Below the pieces are notes generated by a model. It searched no databases, was not told the DNA's origin, and saw nothing but the letters and a program-made list of their open reading frames with translations. Shown piece after piece: positions 1 through 8,699 of a stretch of 64,000 nt of DNA. Within the stretch, counting starts at the first letter, position 1; each line of letters starts with the position of its first letter. The stretch covers positions 1-64,000 of the forward strand of contig NZ_FPCD01000001.1 of assembly GCF_900116865.1 (NCBI RefSeq), in the 5' to 3' direction. The stretch comes from Butyrivibrio sp. M55 (GTDB taxonomy: Bacteria > Bacillota > Clostridia > Lachnospirales > Lachnospiraceae). The position numbers and the translations under genes are program-made.

Positions 1-1
1 G

Positions 2-157
2 CAGATCAGTGCGGCAAAGTCTGCACTAAACAAGGCAGGTCAGGTTGTTCTTGAAGGACATATCAATCACTGTATCAAAGATGCAGTTGAAGAAGGCGAT
101 GAGTCGAAAATTGAGAACTTTACCAAGGCGATAGAGCGGTTCGCAAATATGCAGTAA
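2..157 (+). CDS. CsoR/FrmR-family metal-sensing repressor, C-terminal part
   Basis: The last 51 codons of a gene that begins before the window. The visible part is all-helical and carries HINHC, matching the His-x3-Cys metal ligand pair of CsoR-family (DUF156) repressors, followed by the typical acidic C-terminal helix ending in FTKAIERFANMQ. These proteins release DNA when they bind Cu(I) or a related thiophilic metal. The metal ATPase gene downstream has two CsoR-like operators on its promoter, so this protein is the likely regulator. The first Cys ligand lies outside the window, so copper specificity cannot be confirmed. Confidence 0.8.
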   Translation, partial: QISAAKSALNKAGQVVLEGHINHCIKDAVEEGDESKIENFTKAIERFANMQ

Positions 158-193
158 TAGACAAAGATAGAATATAACTGATTACGAGAATAG

Positions 194-217
194 AAGGCAG
201 TCGTTGGACTGTCTTTT
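194..217 (+). terminator. Intrinsic terminator after the CsoR-type gene
   Basis: Stem GGCAGTC (196-202) pairs with GACTGTC (207-213) across a GTTG loop, with one G-T wobble. Flanking A-T pairs and a short T run (214-217) complete it. It separates the repressor gene from the ATPase promoter 10 bases later. Confidence 0.65.
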
Positions 218-226
218 ATTATGGAC

Positions 227-255
227 TTGACAACCTATACCCCCATAGGTACAAT
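227..255 (+). promoter_or_regulatory. Sigma-A promoter of the metal ATPase gene
   Basis: A perfect -35 box TTGACA (227-232) and a -10 box TACAAT (250-255) are separated by exactly 17 bases. The spacer is itself one of two palindromes read here as CsoR operators. Confidence 0.85.
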
Positions 256-278
256 ATAGGGCATACCCCCATGGGTAT
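233..278 (+). promoter_or_regulatory. Two CsoR-type operators
   Basis: Operator 1 is ACCTATACCCCCATAGGT (233-250), filling the -35/-10 spacer. Operator 2 is ATACCC-CCAT-GGGTAT (263-278), just downstream of the expected transcription start. Both have the C-tract/G-tract dyad flanked by A/T that is typical of CsoR sites. A repressor on either site would block RNA polymerase. The assignment is by pattern and by the neighbouring csoR-like gene. Confidence 0.75.
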
Positions 279-293
279 AGATTGGAGGTTCAT

Positions 294-2171
294 ATGAAGA
301 AATTCATGTACCGATTGGAGGAATGGATGGAGATCGGCGGTACGAAGAAGGACATCGTGCTGCTTGTGATAGGCGGCATTTCTCTTATCTTAAGTTTATT
401 GGATAGCAGATTGCACTTTAATCCGTTTCCATTTGATATTGCGTGGGCTGCGATCATTCTCTGTGGTATTCCCATCATACTTGAGGCGATTATCGGTCTT
501 ATTACACGCTTTGATATCAAGGCTGACGTGCTTGTTTCCCTTGCTCTGATTGCGTCCGTTTGTATCCATGAAGACTTTGCGGCTGGCGAAGTTGCTTTCA
601 TCATGCAGCTTGGGTCATTGCTTGAAGACCTAACCGTAGCACGTGCAAGAGCAGGAATTGAAAAACTTGTACATCTTACTCCGCAGACAGCCAGGGTAAT
701 AAAAGACGGAACTGAACGGATTGTTCCGGCAGAGCAGGTACAGGTGGATGACCTGATCAGGGTGCTGCCTGGTGAGACAATCCCGGTTGATGGTATCATC
801 ACATCCGGGCAGACAAGTATCAATCAGGCTGTTATGACCGGTGAATCCCTTCCGGTGGATAAAACCGTCGGGGATGAGGTTTCCAGTGGAACTGTCAATC
901 AGTTTGGCGCTTTCGAGATGAAGGCTGCCAAGGTCGGCGAAGATAGTTCCATCCAGCGGATGATAAAGCTGGTTCAGTCTGCGGATGCTGATAAAGCAAA
1001 AATCGTAGGATTGGCTGACAGATGGGCAACTTGGATCGTAGTCATTGCGTTATCGGCAGCGGCTCTTACATGGATATTTACTGGGGAAATCATTCGTGCG
1101 GTGACAATACTGGTTGTGTTCTGCCCGTGTGCATTGGTGCTTGCCACGCCAACAGCTATCATGGCTGCGATAGGAAATGCAACGAAGCATGGTTTCCTTG
1201 TGAGAGAAGGAGATGCACTGGAACGGTTGGCAAGAGTATCACGGATTACCTTTGACAAGACGGGAACGCTGACCTATGGAGTACCAAAGGTTACAGCGGT
1301 AAAGTCCGTGTCGAATTATACGGAAGATGATGTATACAGACTGGCTGCTTCTGCTGAAAAATTATCTGAGCATCCGCTTGGCAAAGCGATTGTGAAATCA
1401 TACGGGAAAGACATTCCGGTTCCGACAGACTTTCATATGGAACCGGGTGAGGGAGTTACTGCGAAGGTTGATGGGATTACAGTCCGTGCCGGAAATGAGA
1501 AGATGATCAGAAATGCTGGACTTGATCTTCCTGTTTCAATGGACATCAAGAAGTATCTGGAACAGGGCAGCACAGTCATCTATGTGGGGACTGATCAGGA
1601 AACGATTGGATATATCGTGCTGTCAGATACTCTGCGTGAAGAGGCAGGGGAGATGATACAGAAGACGAGGGCACTTGGTATTACACCGGTGCTGCTTACC
1701 GGTGATAACGAACAGGCTGCAGGTCATATCGCAGGAAAGCTTGGAATAGAAAACATCACTGCGAATTGTATGCCTGAGGATAAGCTGAAAGAAATCGGGA
1801 ATCTTCAGAGTGGCGGAAATAGAGTCTTAATGATCGGTGACGGTATCAATGATGCGCCTGCACTTAAGAAGGCGAATGTCGGTATTGCAATGGGAGGTGT
1901 TGGAAGCGATATCGCTGTGGATGCCGCGGATATCGCACTTGTTGATGATGAGATCAAGGAATTGCCTCATCTTCTGGCATTGTCGAAGAGGATGATGACA
2001 ACGATAAAGATTAATCTAACGTTTTCGATGACGCTAAACTTCCTTGCAATCACTCTTGCGATAACGGGGACTCTGGGGCCGGTAATCGGGGCTCTTGTGC
2101 ATAACGCCGGAAGTGTGGCGGTCATTATAAACTCAGCTTTACTGCTTAAATGGAAGAAAAAGTCATGGTAA
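294..2171 (+). CDS. P1B-type heavy-metal translocating ATPase
   Basis: A 625-residue membrane pump that exports a heavy metal at the expense of ATP. It shows the actuator TGES, the transmembrane metal motif CPC (FCPCALVLATP), the phosphorylation motif DKTGT, the P1B hallmark SEHPLG and the hinge GDGINDAPAL. No N-terminal HMA or Cys-x-x-Cys domain is present: the protein starts almost directly with membrane helices. The last helix has HNAGSV, not the Met-Ser-Ser signature of classical CopA, so the substrate is uncertain; the CsoR-type control argues for Cu(I). The start is ATG 294 after GGAGG (284-288); an upstream in-frame TTG overlaps that ribosome site and is unlikely. Confidence 0.9.
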   Translation: MKKFMYRLEEWMEIGGTKKDIVLLVIGGISLILSLLDSRLHFNPFPFDIAWAAIILCGIPIILEAIIGLITRFDIKADVLVSLALIASVCIHEDFAAGEVAFIMQLGSLLEDLTVARARAGIEKLVHLTPQTARVIKDGTERIVPAEQVQVDDLIRVLPGETIPVDGIITSGQTSINQAVMTGESLPVDKTVGDEVSSGTVNQFGAFEMKAAKVGEDSSIQRMIKLVQSADADKAKIVGLADRWATWIVVIALSAAALTWIFTGEIIRAVTILVVFCPCALVLATPTAIMAAIGNATKHGFLVREGDALERLARVSRITFDKTGTLTYGVPKVTAVKSVSNYTEDDVYRLAASAEKLSEHPLGKAIVKSYGKDIPVPTDFHMEPGEGVTAKVDGITVRAGNEKMIRNAGLDLPVSMDIKKYLEQGSTVIYVGTDQETIGYIVLSDTLREEAGEMIQKTRALGITPVLLTGDNEQAAGHIAGKLGIENITANCMPEDKLKEIGNLQSGGNRVLMIGDGINDAPALKKANVGIAMGGVGSDIAVDAADIALVDDEIKELPHLLALSKRMMTTIKINLTFSMTLNFLAITLAITGTLGPVIGALVHNAGSVAVIINSALLLKWKKKSW

Positions 2172-2338
2172 TTGGAATTATTGAGATCATCATAGGATTG
2201 CTTGTGTTGGGAGCAGGAATCTATTATTTGGTCAAGGAAAAGGACGATAAGGAATCGAAGAAAATATACGGAATCACATCAGGTGTGGGTGCTGTGGTTT
2301 CTGTTGTAGCCGCAGTAATATTGATAACGCATCTGTAA
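2165..2338 (+). CDS. Small membrane protein after the metal ATPase
   Basis: A 57-residue protein overlapping the 3' end of the ATPase gene by 7 bases. It has two hydrophobic helices (about residues 3-22 and 36-55) joined by a charged loop rich in Lys/Asp/Glu. ATG 2165 follows GGAAG (2152-2156); an in-frame ATG 15 bases upstream lacks a ribosome site. Overlap and strand place it in the metal operon. No family is recognised; a small accessory subunit of the pump is only a guess. Confidence 0.6.
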   Translation: MVIGIIEIIIGLLVLGAGIYYLVKEKDDKESKKIYGITSGVGAVVSVVAAVILITHL

Positions 2339-2364
2339 AACAAACATAGGATGATTATTGAAGG

Positions 2365-2394
2365 AGAGTCGAGTAACATCGGCTCTTTTATTTT
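2365..2394 (+). terminator. Terminator of the metal-resistance operon
   Basis: Stem AGAGTCG (2365-2371) pairs with CGGCTCT (2380-2386) with one wobble and is followed by TTTATTTT. It lies inside the longest reading frame of the next gene, which argues that that gene starts later, at 2415. Confidence 0.7.
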
Positions 2395-2414
2395 GTCCGG
2401 AGGGAGGTGGTCAT

Positions 2415-4274
2415 TTGTATCCGGTCAGCAATGCTTTCCTGACAGCGGTGAAGGCGAATACAAGAAAATATTACTGGACGGGCAGGATCACAACGACTGC
2501 CGAGACGGTTTATGAATTTGATCAGGATGATATGGTCAAGGGCAGCGGGTATATCACATCTCAGTGCTGCGGTTCCACAGAGATCGAGCTGGGAACGGTG
2601 TATGCTGCGGAGATGGGGATTTCTCTTTTTTCTGAGATCAACCGATACACGCTGGAAGATGCAAAGGTGGAGCTGTTCTATCATCTGCAGGTGGCTAGCG
2701 GTTCCTATGAGAGGATCCCGATGGGGATCTTTGAAGTATCGGAGGCGAACCGGAAAGCGAAGTGTCTTGAGATCAAAGCCTATGACTACATGGTGAGATT
2801 TGAGAAGGCTTTTACTTCTTTGGAATCCATCGGTAATGCTTATGATTTCATGGTGCTTTGCAGTACGGCCTGTGAGGTGACGCTTGCTCAGGACAGGGCA
2901 ACGATTGAGGCGATGCCGAACGGAACGGAGAACCTGTCCATCTATTCTGATAATGACATTGAGACTTACCGCGATGTGCTGTTCTATGTGGGACAGGTGC
3001 TTGGCGGTTTTTTCGTGATCAACAGAGCCGGGGAACTGGAACTTCGGAAGTATGGGAATACGCCGGTGCTGACGGTGGAGAGGAAGCATAGGTTCTCTTC
3101 CAGCTTTTCAGACTTTATCACGAGATATACAGCGGTCAGCTCAACAAATCTTCGGACACAGATTGCGGAGTATTATGCGCTGGATCCGGATGATGGGCTG
3201 ACCATGAATCTGGGCGTGAATCCGCTGCTGCAGTTTGGTCTGGAAGAGACAAGGCAACAGCTTTGTACGAATATCCTGAACGACATTTCAGTGGTCAATT
3301 ATGTGCCATTTGATTCAGACACGATTGGAAATCCGGCGCTTGATCTGGGGGATGTGCTTCAGTTTACCGGAGGACAGGCAGATTCCAATAAGGTTTCGGC
3401 TATTACGTCATTTAACTGCAAGATCGGCGGGAAAATGACATTAAAGGGTGTCGGCAAGAATCCAAGGCTGGCTCAGGCTAAGAGTAAGAACGATAAGAAC
3501 ATCAGTGGTTTGCTGAACCAGATCGAGGCAGGAAGGATCGGGATACATACTTTCACGAATGCTTCGGCGTTTACTGTGACAGATACGGATACCAAGATCA
3601 TTTCTATTCAGTTTGCTACTTCCGAGGATAATCATGCTCAGTTTTTCGGGCAGATCATCGTGGATGTGGATGCAGATGCGGTGACGAAGACGGCAACGGC
3701 TGAGGGGGATGTGGTTATACCGTCTGTGGCGGTGGATGAGCCGGAACCTGTGGATCCCGATAATCCAGAGGTTATCGGCAATACGGAAGAGCAGACGGTT
3801 TCCGTATCCTTGCCGGTGAGCTGGTCAGAGGATGGAGAGGCTGTTGTTCATTTTATTTTTGAATTTAATGAGCAGACGGTTGATATCCATCAGCCTGAAG
3901 AGACCTGGCATTCCGGAAAGCATACGATCTTGCTTTATTATCCGATCGAGAACGTGGTGGCAAACTACACCAATACCTTCAATGTCTATATGAGGGTGAC
4001 AGGCGGCAGCGGAACCGTTGCGGTCGGTGGCTGTGTTGCTTCCATCAGCGGTCAGAGCATGGGCGCAGATGCGGCATGGGATGGAAAGATCGACCTGGAA
4101 GAGCAGGTGACAAGGTTCCAGATCGGAGGAAATCTTGCGGTACGCAGCTTTACCTTTACCGATGGCTGGGAGATCGATGAACTTGTGAAGCGTGAATACA
4201 CGGATTCTAAGTCGGGAAGATCCGGCATCGGAGGCTTTGCAATGCCTGTAGATGTAAACGGAAGCAATGTATAA
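2415..4274 (+). CDS. Phage tail/baseplate-type structural protein
   Basis: About 619 residues starting at TTG 2415 behind a very strong site (AGGGAGGTGG, 2401-2410). The N-terminal half (YPVSNAFLTAVKANTRKYYW, then GSTEIELGTVYAAEMGI) resembles a tail protein found just upstream of lysis genes in clostridial prophages. The C-terminal half is rich in Thr/Val/Asp, as in receptor-facing beta domains. A terminator and a 13-codon leader lie inside the longer frame, so the earlier TTG at 2358 is rejected. Tape-measure and other tail genes are not upstream in this window; the metal operon is there instead. The exact virion position is uncertain. Confidence 0.65.
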   Translation: MYPVSNAFLTAVKANTRKYYWTGRITTTAETVYEFDQDDMVKGSGYITSQCCGSTEIELGTVYAAEMGISLFSEINRYTLEDAKVELFYHLQVASGSYERIPMGIFEVSEANRKAKCLEIKAYDYMVRFEKAFTSLESIGNAYDFMVLCSTACEVTLAQDRATIEAMPNGTENLSIYSDNDIETYRDVLFYVGQVLGGFFVINRAGELELRKYGNTPVLTVERKHRFSSSFSDFITRYTAVSSTNLRTQIAEYYALDPDDGLTMNLGVNPLLQFGLEETRQQLCTNILNDISVVNYVPFDSDTIGNPALDLGDVLQFTGGQADSNKVSAITSFNCKIGGKMTLKGVGKNPRLAQAKSKNDKNISGLLNQIEAGRIGIHTFTNASAFTVTDTDTKIISIQFATSEDNHAQFFGQIIVDVDADAVTKTATAEGDVVIPSVAVDEPEPVDPDNPEVIGNTEEQTVSVSLPVSWSEDGEAVVHFIFEFNEQTVDIHQPEETWHSGKHTILLYYPIENVVANYTNTFNVYMRVTGGSGTVAVGGCVASISGQSMGADAAWDGKIDLEEQVTRFQIGGNLAVRSFTFTDGWEIDELVKREYTDSKSGRSGIGGFAMPVDVNGSNV

Positions 4275-4284
4275 GGAGGGTACG

Positions 4285-5691
4285 ATGAGAAAGTACAGTG
4301 GAAATTTGGTCTTGGAGCTGACCGATGAGAATTCGGGAACTACTGAGACCTTAACAGAAACAAATATGGTGACAAATGCCGTGAATGACATTTTAGGCAT
4401 TAATCCGCTTGCACTCTTTTATAAGGTGGCCGGTGAATATGATGAGATGGTCATCTGGAATGAGGAACTGCTTCCGATATGCCCGAACATGATCGGAGGC
4501 ATTCTTTTATTTCCGAGTGCACTTACGGAGGATGCGAACAATCTGTATCCGTCATCCAGTAATCTGCCGGTGGCGTATGCTTCTAATGATGTGAATGCAA
4601 CGGCAAATGTCCAGAGAGGAAGCATGAACCTGACGGAGAGTATGGCGCTGGAAGATGGCTATAAATTTGTCTGGGAGTTTACACCATCGCAGGGAAACGG
4701 AACGATCGCAGCTGTGGGTCTTACATCAAAGCATGGCGGAGCCAATGCTTACGGCAGTTCTGCAGAGGTGGATACCGGACTTTTACTTTTGAGGCAGAAT
4801 TCGCTTTCGCTGGATGTGTCATGGCTGAATATCCTGTTTCGAACGGTTGAGGTGGATTTTGAGAATGGGCTGTTGTATTCCATCGCTTATTCGAGCAGCA
4901 CGGTGTCTATCAGCAGGTACAGGATACCGGTATTTGATATAGGGCTGAATGAAAAGTTGGATGATACGACGCTGACCTTAGAAGATACAACGGTGCTGCA
5001 GTGTTCTACTTTCAGCTTTTATGGAAGTTATACACCGTATGGAATTTTCCTTGATGGAGGCGATGGCTACTGGTACGGCTTTTCCAATCAGTCTAATTCT
5101 TCCGGGGATTCTACAATGCTCTGGATCAAGATCAAGAAGGATGACCTGACCTTTACAGAAGGATCCTGGACGTTATCGAATGCCCATTTGAAGGCTGTGG
5201 GAAGTTTTCGTGAGGATTCCAGTTATCCGAATACGCAGAGGAACGCCGTGGTAAGAAACGGATATCTCTATGTGCTGGGTTATGACGATGACGGTGTCTA
5301 CAAGATCAATGTGAGCAATTCAACAGATGTTACATTTATTAGCTTTGGCTTTACTTCGGAGGCAAAGTCCATCTGTACTTCCGGAAGCTGTGAGGCGAGG
5401 CTTTTGATGCTTAAGGATCTGATCATCGGATATGATTTTATGATCGATGTAAATGATAACATGATCCAGACATACGGCGGTACGAGGACCAGTAATCTGG
5501 CGACTCCGCTGTTTTGCTATAAGGAATATGTGATGGGCTGGGGCGGCTCATACGGAAATGAGTACAGATATAATTATCTGCTTACGCCGTATCTGGCGAC
5601 AATCTGTAACCTGAGCCAGGCAGTGGTCAAGAATGCGGATAAGACAATGAAGATCACATACACTCTGACGGAGGTTGTGGAAAGTACATAA
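4285..5691 (+). CDS. Putative phage tail fibre/appendage protein
   Basis: A 468-residue protein whose ATG 4285 follows AAGGAGGG, ten bases after the stop of the tail gene. The N-terminus (MRKYSGNLVLELTDENSG) is followed by a long Ser/Thr/Gly/Tyr-rich region with repeated short beta strands and YVLGYDDDGVYKI-like segments that suggest propeller or fibre folds. There is no signal peptide. Position between a tail protein and the holin supports a virion appendage or host-recognition role. No family was recognised with certainty. Confidence 0.55.
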   Translation: MRKYSGNLVLELTDENSGTTETLTETNMVTNAVNDILGINPLALFYKVAGEYDEMVIWNEELLPICPNMIGGILLFPSALTEDANNLYPSSSNLPVAYASNDVNATANVQRGSMNLTESMALEDGYKFVWEFTPSQGNGTIAAVGLTSKHGGANAYGSSAEVDTGLLLLRQNSLSLDVSWLNILFRTVEVDFENGLLYSIAYSSSTVSISRYRIPVFDIGLNEKLDDTTLTLEDTTVLQCSTFSFYGSYTPYGIFLDGGDGYWYGFSNQSNSSGDSTMLWIKIKKDDLTFTEGSWTLSNAHLKAVGSFREDSSYPNTQRNAVVRNGYLYVLGYDDDGVYKINVSNSTDVTFISFGFTSEAKSICTSGSCEARLLMLKDLIIGYDFMIDVNDNMIQTYGGTRTSNLATPLFCYKEYVMGWGGSYGNEYRYNYLLTPYLATICNLSQAVVKNADKTMKITYTLTEVVEST

Positions 5692-5710
5692 GATTATTGG
5701 AACTGTTGTT

Positions 5711-5744
5711 AAAGGCGGTGCTCTTAAAAGGGTGCCGCCTTTTT
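5711..5744 (+). terminator. Terminator between the tail and lysis genes
   Basis: AAAGGCGG (5711-5718) pairs with CCGCCTTT (5735-5742) and runs into TTTTT. It closes the structural genes; some read-through into the holin is likely, since no promoter is visible in the short gap. Confidence 0.7.
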
Positions 5745-5760
5745 GAATGGAGGGATTGCG

Positions 5761-6186
5761 ATGAAAGAATTTTGGGGATTTATTCAGATGATTTTTACGG
5801 CTGTCGGAGGCTGGCTTGGTTATTTCCTTGGGGGATGTGACGGGCTGCTATATGCTTTGCTGGCGTTTGTGGTACTGGATTACATCACGGGGATCATGTG
5901 TGCGGTGGCAGATAAGAAGCTTTCTTCTGCCGTCGGTTTCAAGGGGATTTGCCGCAAGGTGCTTATCTTTGCCCTGGTCGGGGTGGCACATCTGCTTGAT
6001 GTGCAGATCTTTGGTGAGACAGGGGTACTGAGAACAGCCATCATTTTCTTCTATATGAGTAATGAAGGGCTTTCGCTTATAGAAAATGCGGCGTATCTGG
6101 GATTGCCTATACCGGAGAAGCTTAAGAGGGTTTTGGAACAATTACACGATAGAGCTGAGGAAGATAAGAAGGACGGTGAGAAGTGA
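5761..6186 (+). CDS. Phage holin (toxin-secretion/lysis holin family)
   Basis: A 141-residue membrane protein with three to four hydrophobic segments (about 6-25, 32-50, 67-85 and 95-110) and a charged C-terminal tail ending in EEDKKDGEK. The segment LDYITGIMCAVADKKLSSAVGFKGI is the hallmark region of the phage holin 4/toxin-secretion holin family. It would form membrane lesions that release the endolysin. ATG 5761 follows GGAGGG (5749-5754). Its stop overlaps the endolysin start, giving a classic two-gene lysis cassette. Confidence 0.85.
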   Translation: MKEFWGFIQMIFTAVGGWLGYFLGGCDGLLYALLAFVVLDYITGIMCAVADKKLSSAVGFKGICRKVLIFALVGVAHLLDVQIFGETGVLRTAIIFFYMSNEGLSLIENAAYLGLPIPEKLKRVLEQLHDRAEEDKKDGEK

Positions 6187-7616
6187 TGAAGTATTCGGAT
6201 AAGAATAAGCCTATGGTCTGCATGATGACTCAGAGTACCTGCTATCGGCAGACGAAGAAGATGCAGATCAAGGGCGTGCTCTGGCATAGTACCGGGGCGA
6301 ATAATCCTACATTGAAAAGATACGTGCAGCCGGATGACAATGCCGCTGACCGTGAGGCGATGCTTGCTCTGCTTGGCACGAATGCTTATAAGAACGACTG
6401 GAACCATAAAACTGTGCAGGCTGGACTCAATGCATGGATCGGGAAGCTGGCTGACGGCAGTGTTGCAGCGGTTCAGACGATGCCCTGGGAGTACAGACCT
6501 TGGGGATGTGGTTCCGGAAGTAAGGGGAGCTGCAATAACGGCTGGATCCAGTTTGAGATCTGTGAGGACGGGCTGAATGACGAGGATTATTTTGCAAAGG
6601 TTTATAAGGAGGCTTGTGAGCTGACGGCGTATCTTTGCAGGATATATGGGATTGATCCGAAGGGAAGCGTAGACTTAAACGGAGTAAAGGTTCCTACGAT
6701 TCTCTGCCATGCGGATTCTCATAAGCTGGGGCTTGGGAGCAATCATGGGGATGTGTTGCACTGGTTTCCTAAGTTTGGGAAGAGTATGGAGAGCGTGAGA
6801 GAGGATGTGGCTGCTCTTATGAGTGCTTCGAGTGCGGTACCGACAGATCAGATGCCGGTTGCGGATAAGGTTTCGGATCCTGAGAAATACATTTGGGATT
6901 ATCTTATGGGTAAGATAGGCAATGCCGCTGGCGTGGCAGGTCTTATGGGAAATCTTTATGCTGAGTCAGGGCTTAAGTCCAATAACCTGCAGAACAGTTA
7001 TAATAAGCGGCTGAATATTTCTGATGAGGATTATACAAGGCTGGTGGATGGGGATAATTATCCTGATTTCATCAAGGATAAAGCAGGTTATGGTTTGGCG
7101 CAGTGGACATTTTGGAGCAGGAAAAAGGATCTGTTGGAGTTTGCGAAGCGTCAGGGCAAGTCGATCGGAGATCTTCAAATGCAGCTTGATTTCCTCTGGA
7201 AGGAAATGAATGACAGCTATCCGGCGGTGCTGGTGGTGCTGAAGGGTGCCGATAATGTAAGGCAGGCATCGGATGCAGTGCTTTTATGGTATGAGAGACC
7301 TGCGGATCAGAGCGAAGCAGTGCAGGTGAAACGTGCCGGGTATGGAGAGAAGTATTTGAAGAAGTATGATGAAGGCAGCGTTCCGTCATCCAGTGGGATG
7401 AGCAATGCGGATTGTCCGTTCCTTGTGAAGGTGACGGCGGAGGATCTGAGGATCCGGAAGGGTGTTGGAACTGATACGAAATGGACAGGGAAGTATGTAC
7501 CGCCCGGAGTGTATACGATTGTGGAGGTTAAGGATGGCAAAGGCTCTGAGGCCGGATGGGGAAGGCTGAAGAGCGGAGCCGGGTGGATTGCGCTCGATTA
7601 TTGTAAAAGAGTGTAG
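6186..7616 (+). CDS. Endolysin: amidase, lysozyme-like and SH3 domains
   Basis: A 476-residue peptidoglycan hydrolase with no signal peptide, so it needs the holin. Residues about 20-200 form an N-acetylmuramoyl-L-alanine amidase-like domain (VLWHSTGANNP near the start, zinc-site-like CHADSHKLGLGSNHGD). Residues about 230-370 match a phage tail lysozyme-type domain (GVAGLMGNLYAESGL and YGLAQWT). The last 60 residues look like a bacterial SH3 wall-binding domain (VTAEDLRIRKGVGTDTKW). The start codon ATG overlaps the holin stop. Two catalytic domains in one enzyme are common in clostridial phage lysins. Confidence 0.88.
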   Translation: MKYSDKNKPMVCMMTQSTCYRQTKKMQIKGVLWHSTGANNPTLKRYVQPDDNAADREAMLALLGTNAYKNDWNHKTVQAGLNAWIGKLADGSVAAVQTMPWEYRPWGCGSGSKGSCNNGWIQFEICEDGLNDEDYFAKVYKEACELTAYLCRIYGIDPKGSVDLNGVKVPTILCHADSHKLGLGSNHGDVLHWFPKFGKSMESVREDVAALMSASSAVPTDQMPVADKVSDPEKYIWDYLMGKIGNAAGVAGLMGNLYAESGLKSNNLQNSYNKRLNISDEDYTRLVDGDNYPDFIKDKAGYGLAQWTFWSRKKDLLEFAKRQGKSIGDLQMQLDFLWKEMNDSYPAVLVVLKGADNVRQASDAVLLWYERPADQSEAVQVKRAGYGEKYLKKYDEGSVPSSSGMSNADCPFLVKVTAEDLRIRKGVGTDTKWTGKYVPPGVYTIVEVKDGKGSEAGWGRLKSGAGWIALDYCKRV

Positions 7617-7638
7617 GTGAATAACGATTCGTTACCCC

Positions 7639-7686
7639 GCCTGCGGGTATTGGGAGAGATCCTGATGCTTGCAGGCTATTTTTATT
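7639..7686 (+). terminator. Weak hairpin after the endolysin gene
   Basis: GCCTGC (7639-7644) pairs with GCAGGC (7671-7676) and is followed by TATTTTTATTT. The 26-base loop is long, so this is only a possible terminator. Confidence 0.4.
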
Positions 7687-7699
7687 TACGAAAAAAATT

Positions 7700-7738
7700 T
7701 TGACTGTTATAATAAACATGACATATAGTTGTCATGTT
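7700..7738 (+). promoter_or_regulatory. Promoter with perfect palindromic operator of the cargo operon
   Basis: TTGACT (7700-7705) lies 17 bases before ATATAG (7723-7728). A perfect 8-bp inverted repeat, AACATGAC (7715-7722) and GTCATGTT (7731-7738), brackets the -10 box with an 8-base centre. This geometry fits an operator for the WYL regulator encoded immediately downstream, implying self-regulation of the five-gene operon. Confidence 0.7.
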
Positions 7739-7772
7739 AGGTTTGATATGATACATACGGAGCGTGAGCAGA

Positions 7773-8699
7773 ATGAAGATAGACAGGCTGATCGGAATAT
7801 TGTCAGTACTGCTGCAGGAAGAGAAAACTACGGCACCTGAGTTGGCAGAACGGTTTGAGGTTTCAAAAAGAACAATTAATCGTGACATTGAGGATCTTTG
7901 CAAGGCGGGCATTCCTATACGTACAACACAAGGCACCGGCGGCGGTATAAGTATTATGGATGGATATCGGATGGACAGGACAATCCTGACATCAAAGGAT
8001 ATGCAGATGATCCTTGCAGGGCTGCGGAGTCTGGATAGTGTGAGCGGAAGCAGCTATTACGGTCAGCTTATGGAAAAAATCCAGGCAGGATCTTCTGAGT
8101 TTATTACTGGTAGGGATTCCATTTTGATTGATTTGTCATCATGGTATCGGGATTCGCTGGCTCCAAAGATAGAGACAATACAGGACGCAATTGGGGACAG
8201 GCATTTGATCAAGTTCCGGTATTATGCTCCATCAGGTGAGAGTGAACGGACGGTTGAGCCATATTATTTGGTGTTTAGGTGGTCGAGTTGGTATTTGTGG
8301 GGATGGTGCCTGAAAAGGAAGGACTATAGGCTGTTCAAGCTGAACCGCATGGATAAAGTCCGTGGAACAGACAAGGCATTTGAATGCAGAGAGGCTTCAA
8401 TGCCAGATCTTTCTAATGAGAAAATCTTTCCGGGTGGTATCAAGGTGAAGGCGCTGTTTGATGCGGATCAAAAGTGGCGGCTAGTAGAAGAGTTCGGGAC
8501 GTCATGCTTTACAGAGAATGATGATGGCAGGCTTCTCTTTACAGCGGATTATACAGACATCGAGAATTTGGTTACGTGGATTATGACTTTCGGAGATAAA
8601 GCTGAGTTGCTTGAACCGCAAGAAGCAAGAGAAAAGATATCAAATATGGTGCAGAAAATGACAACCTTTTATAAGGAGGCAAAACACGGTGGTTTTTGA
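7773..8699 (+). CDS. WYL-domain HTH transcriptional regulator
   Basis: About 308 residues. The first 60 form a helix-turn-helix of the HTH_11/DeoR type (PELAERFEVSKRTINRDIEDL). After a linker comes a WYL domain (IKFRYYAPSGESERTVEPYYLVFRWSSWYLWGW, in segments) that usually senses a ligand or nucleic acid, then the WYL C-terminal extension. Such proteins regulate DNA-damage and defence genes in many bacteria. It heads a five-gene operon and the next gene overlaps its end. ATG 7773 with GGAG upstream is preferred; GTG 7764 is the alternative. Confidence 0.88.
   Translation: MKIDRLIGILSVLLQEEKTTAPELAERFEVSKRTINRDIEDLCKAGIPIRTTQGTGGGISIMDGYRMDRTILTSKDMQMILAGLRSLDSVSGSSYYGQLMEKIQAGSSEFITGRDSILIDLSSWYRDSLAPKIETIQDAIGDRHLIKFRYYAPSGESERTVEPYYLVFRWSSWYLWGWCLKRKDYRLFKLNRMDKVRGTDKAFECREASMPDLSNEKIFPGGIKVKALFDADQKWRLVEEFGTSCFTENDDGRLLFTADYTDIENLVTWIMTFGDKAELLEPQEAREKISNMVQKMTTFYKEAKHGGF

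Noticed and set aside
2358..2414. Earlier TTG start of the tail gene
   Set aside because: The added segment contains the terminator of the metal operon, and TTG 2415 has a far better ribosome site.
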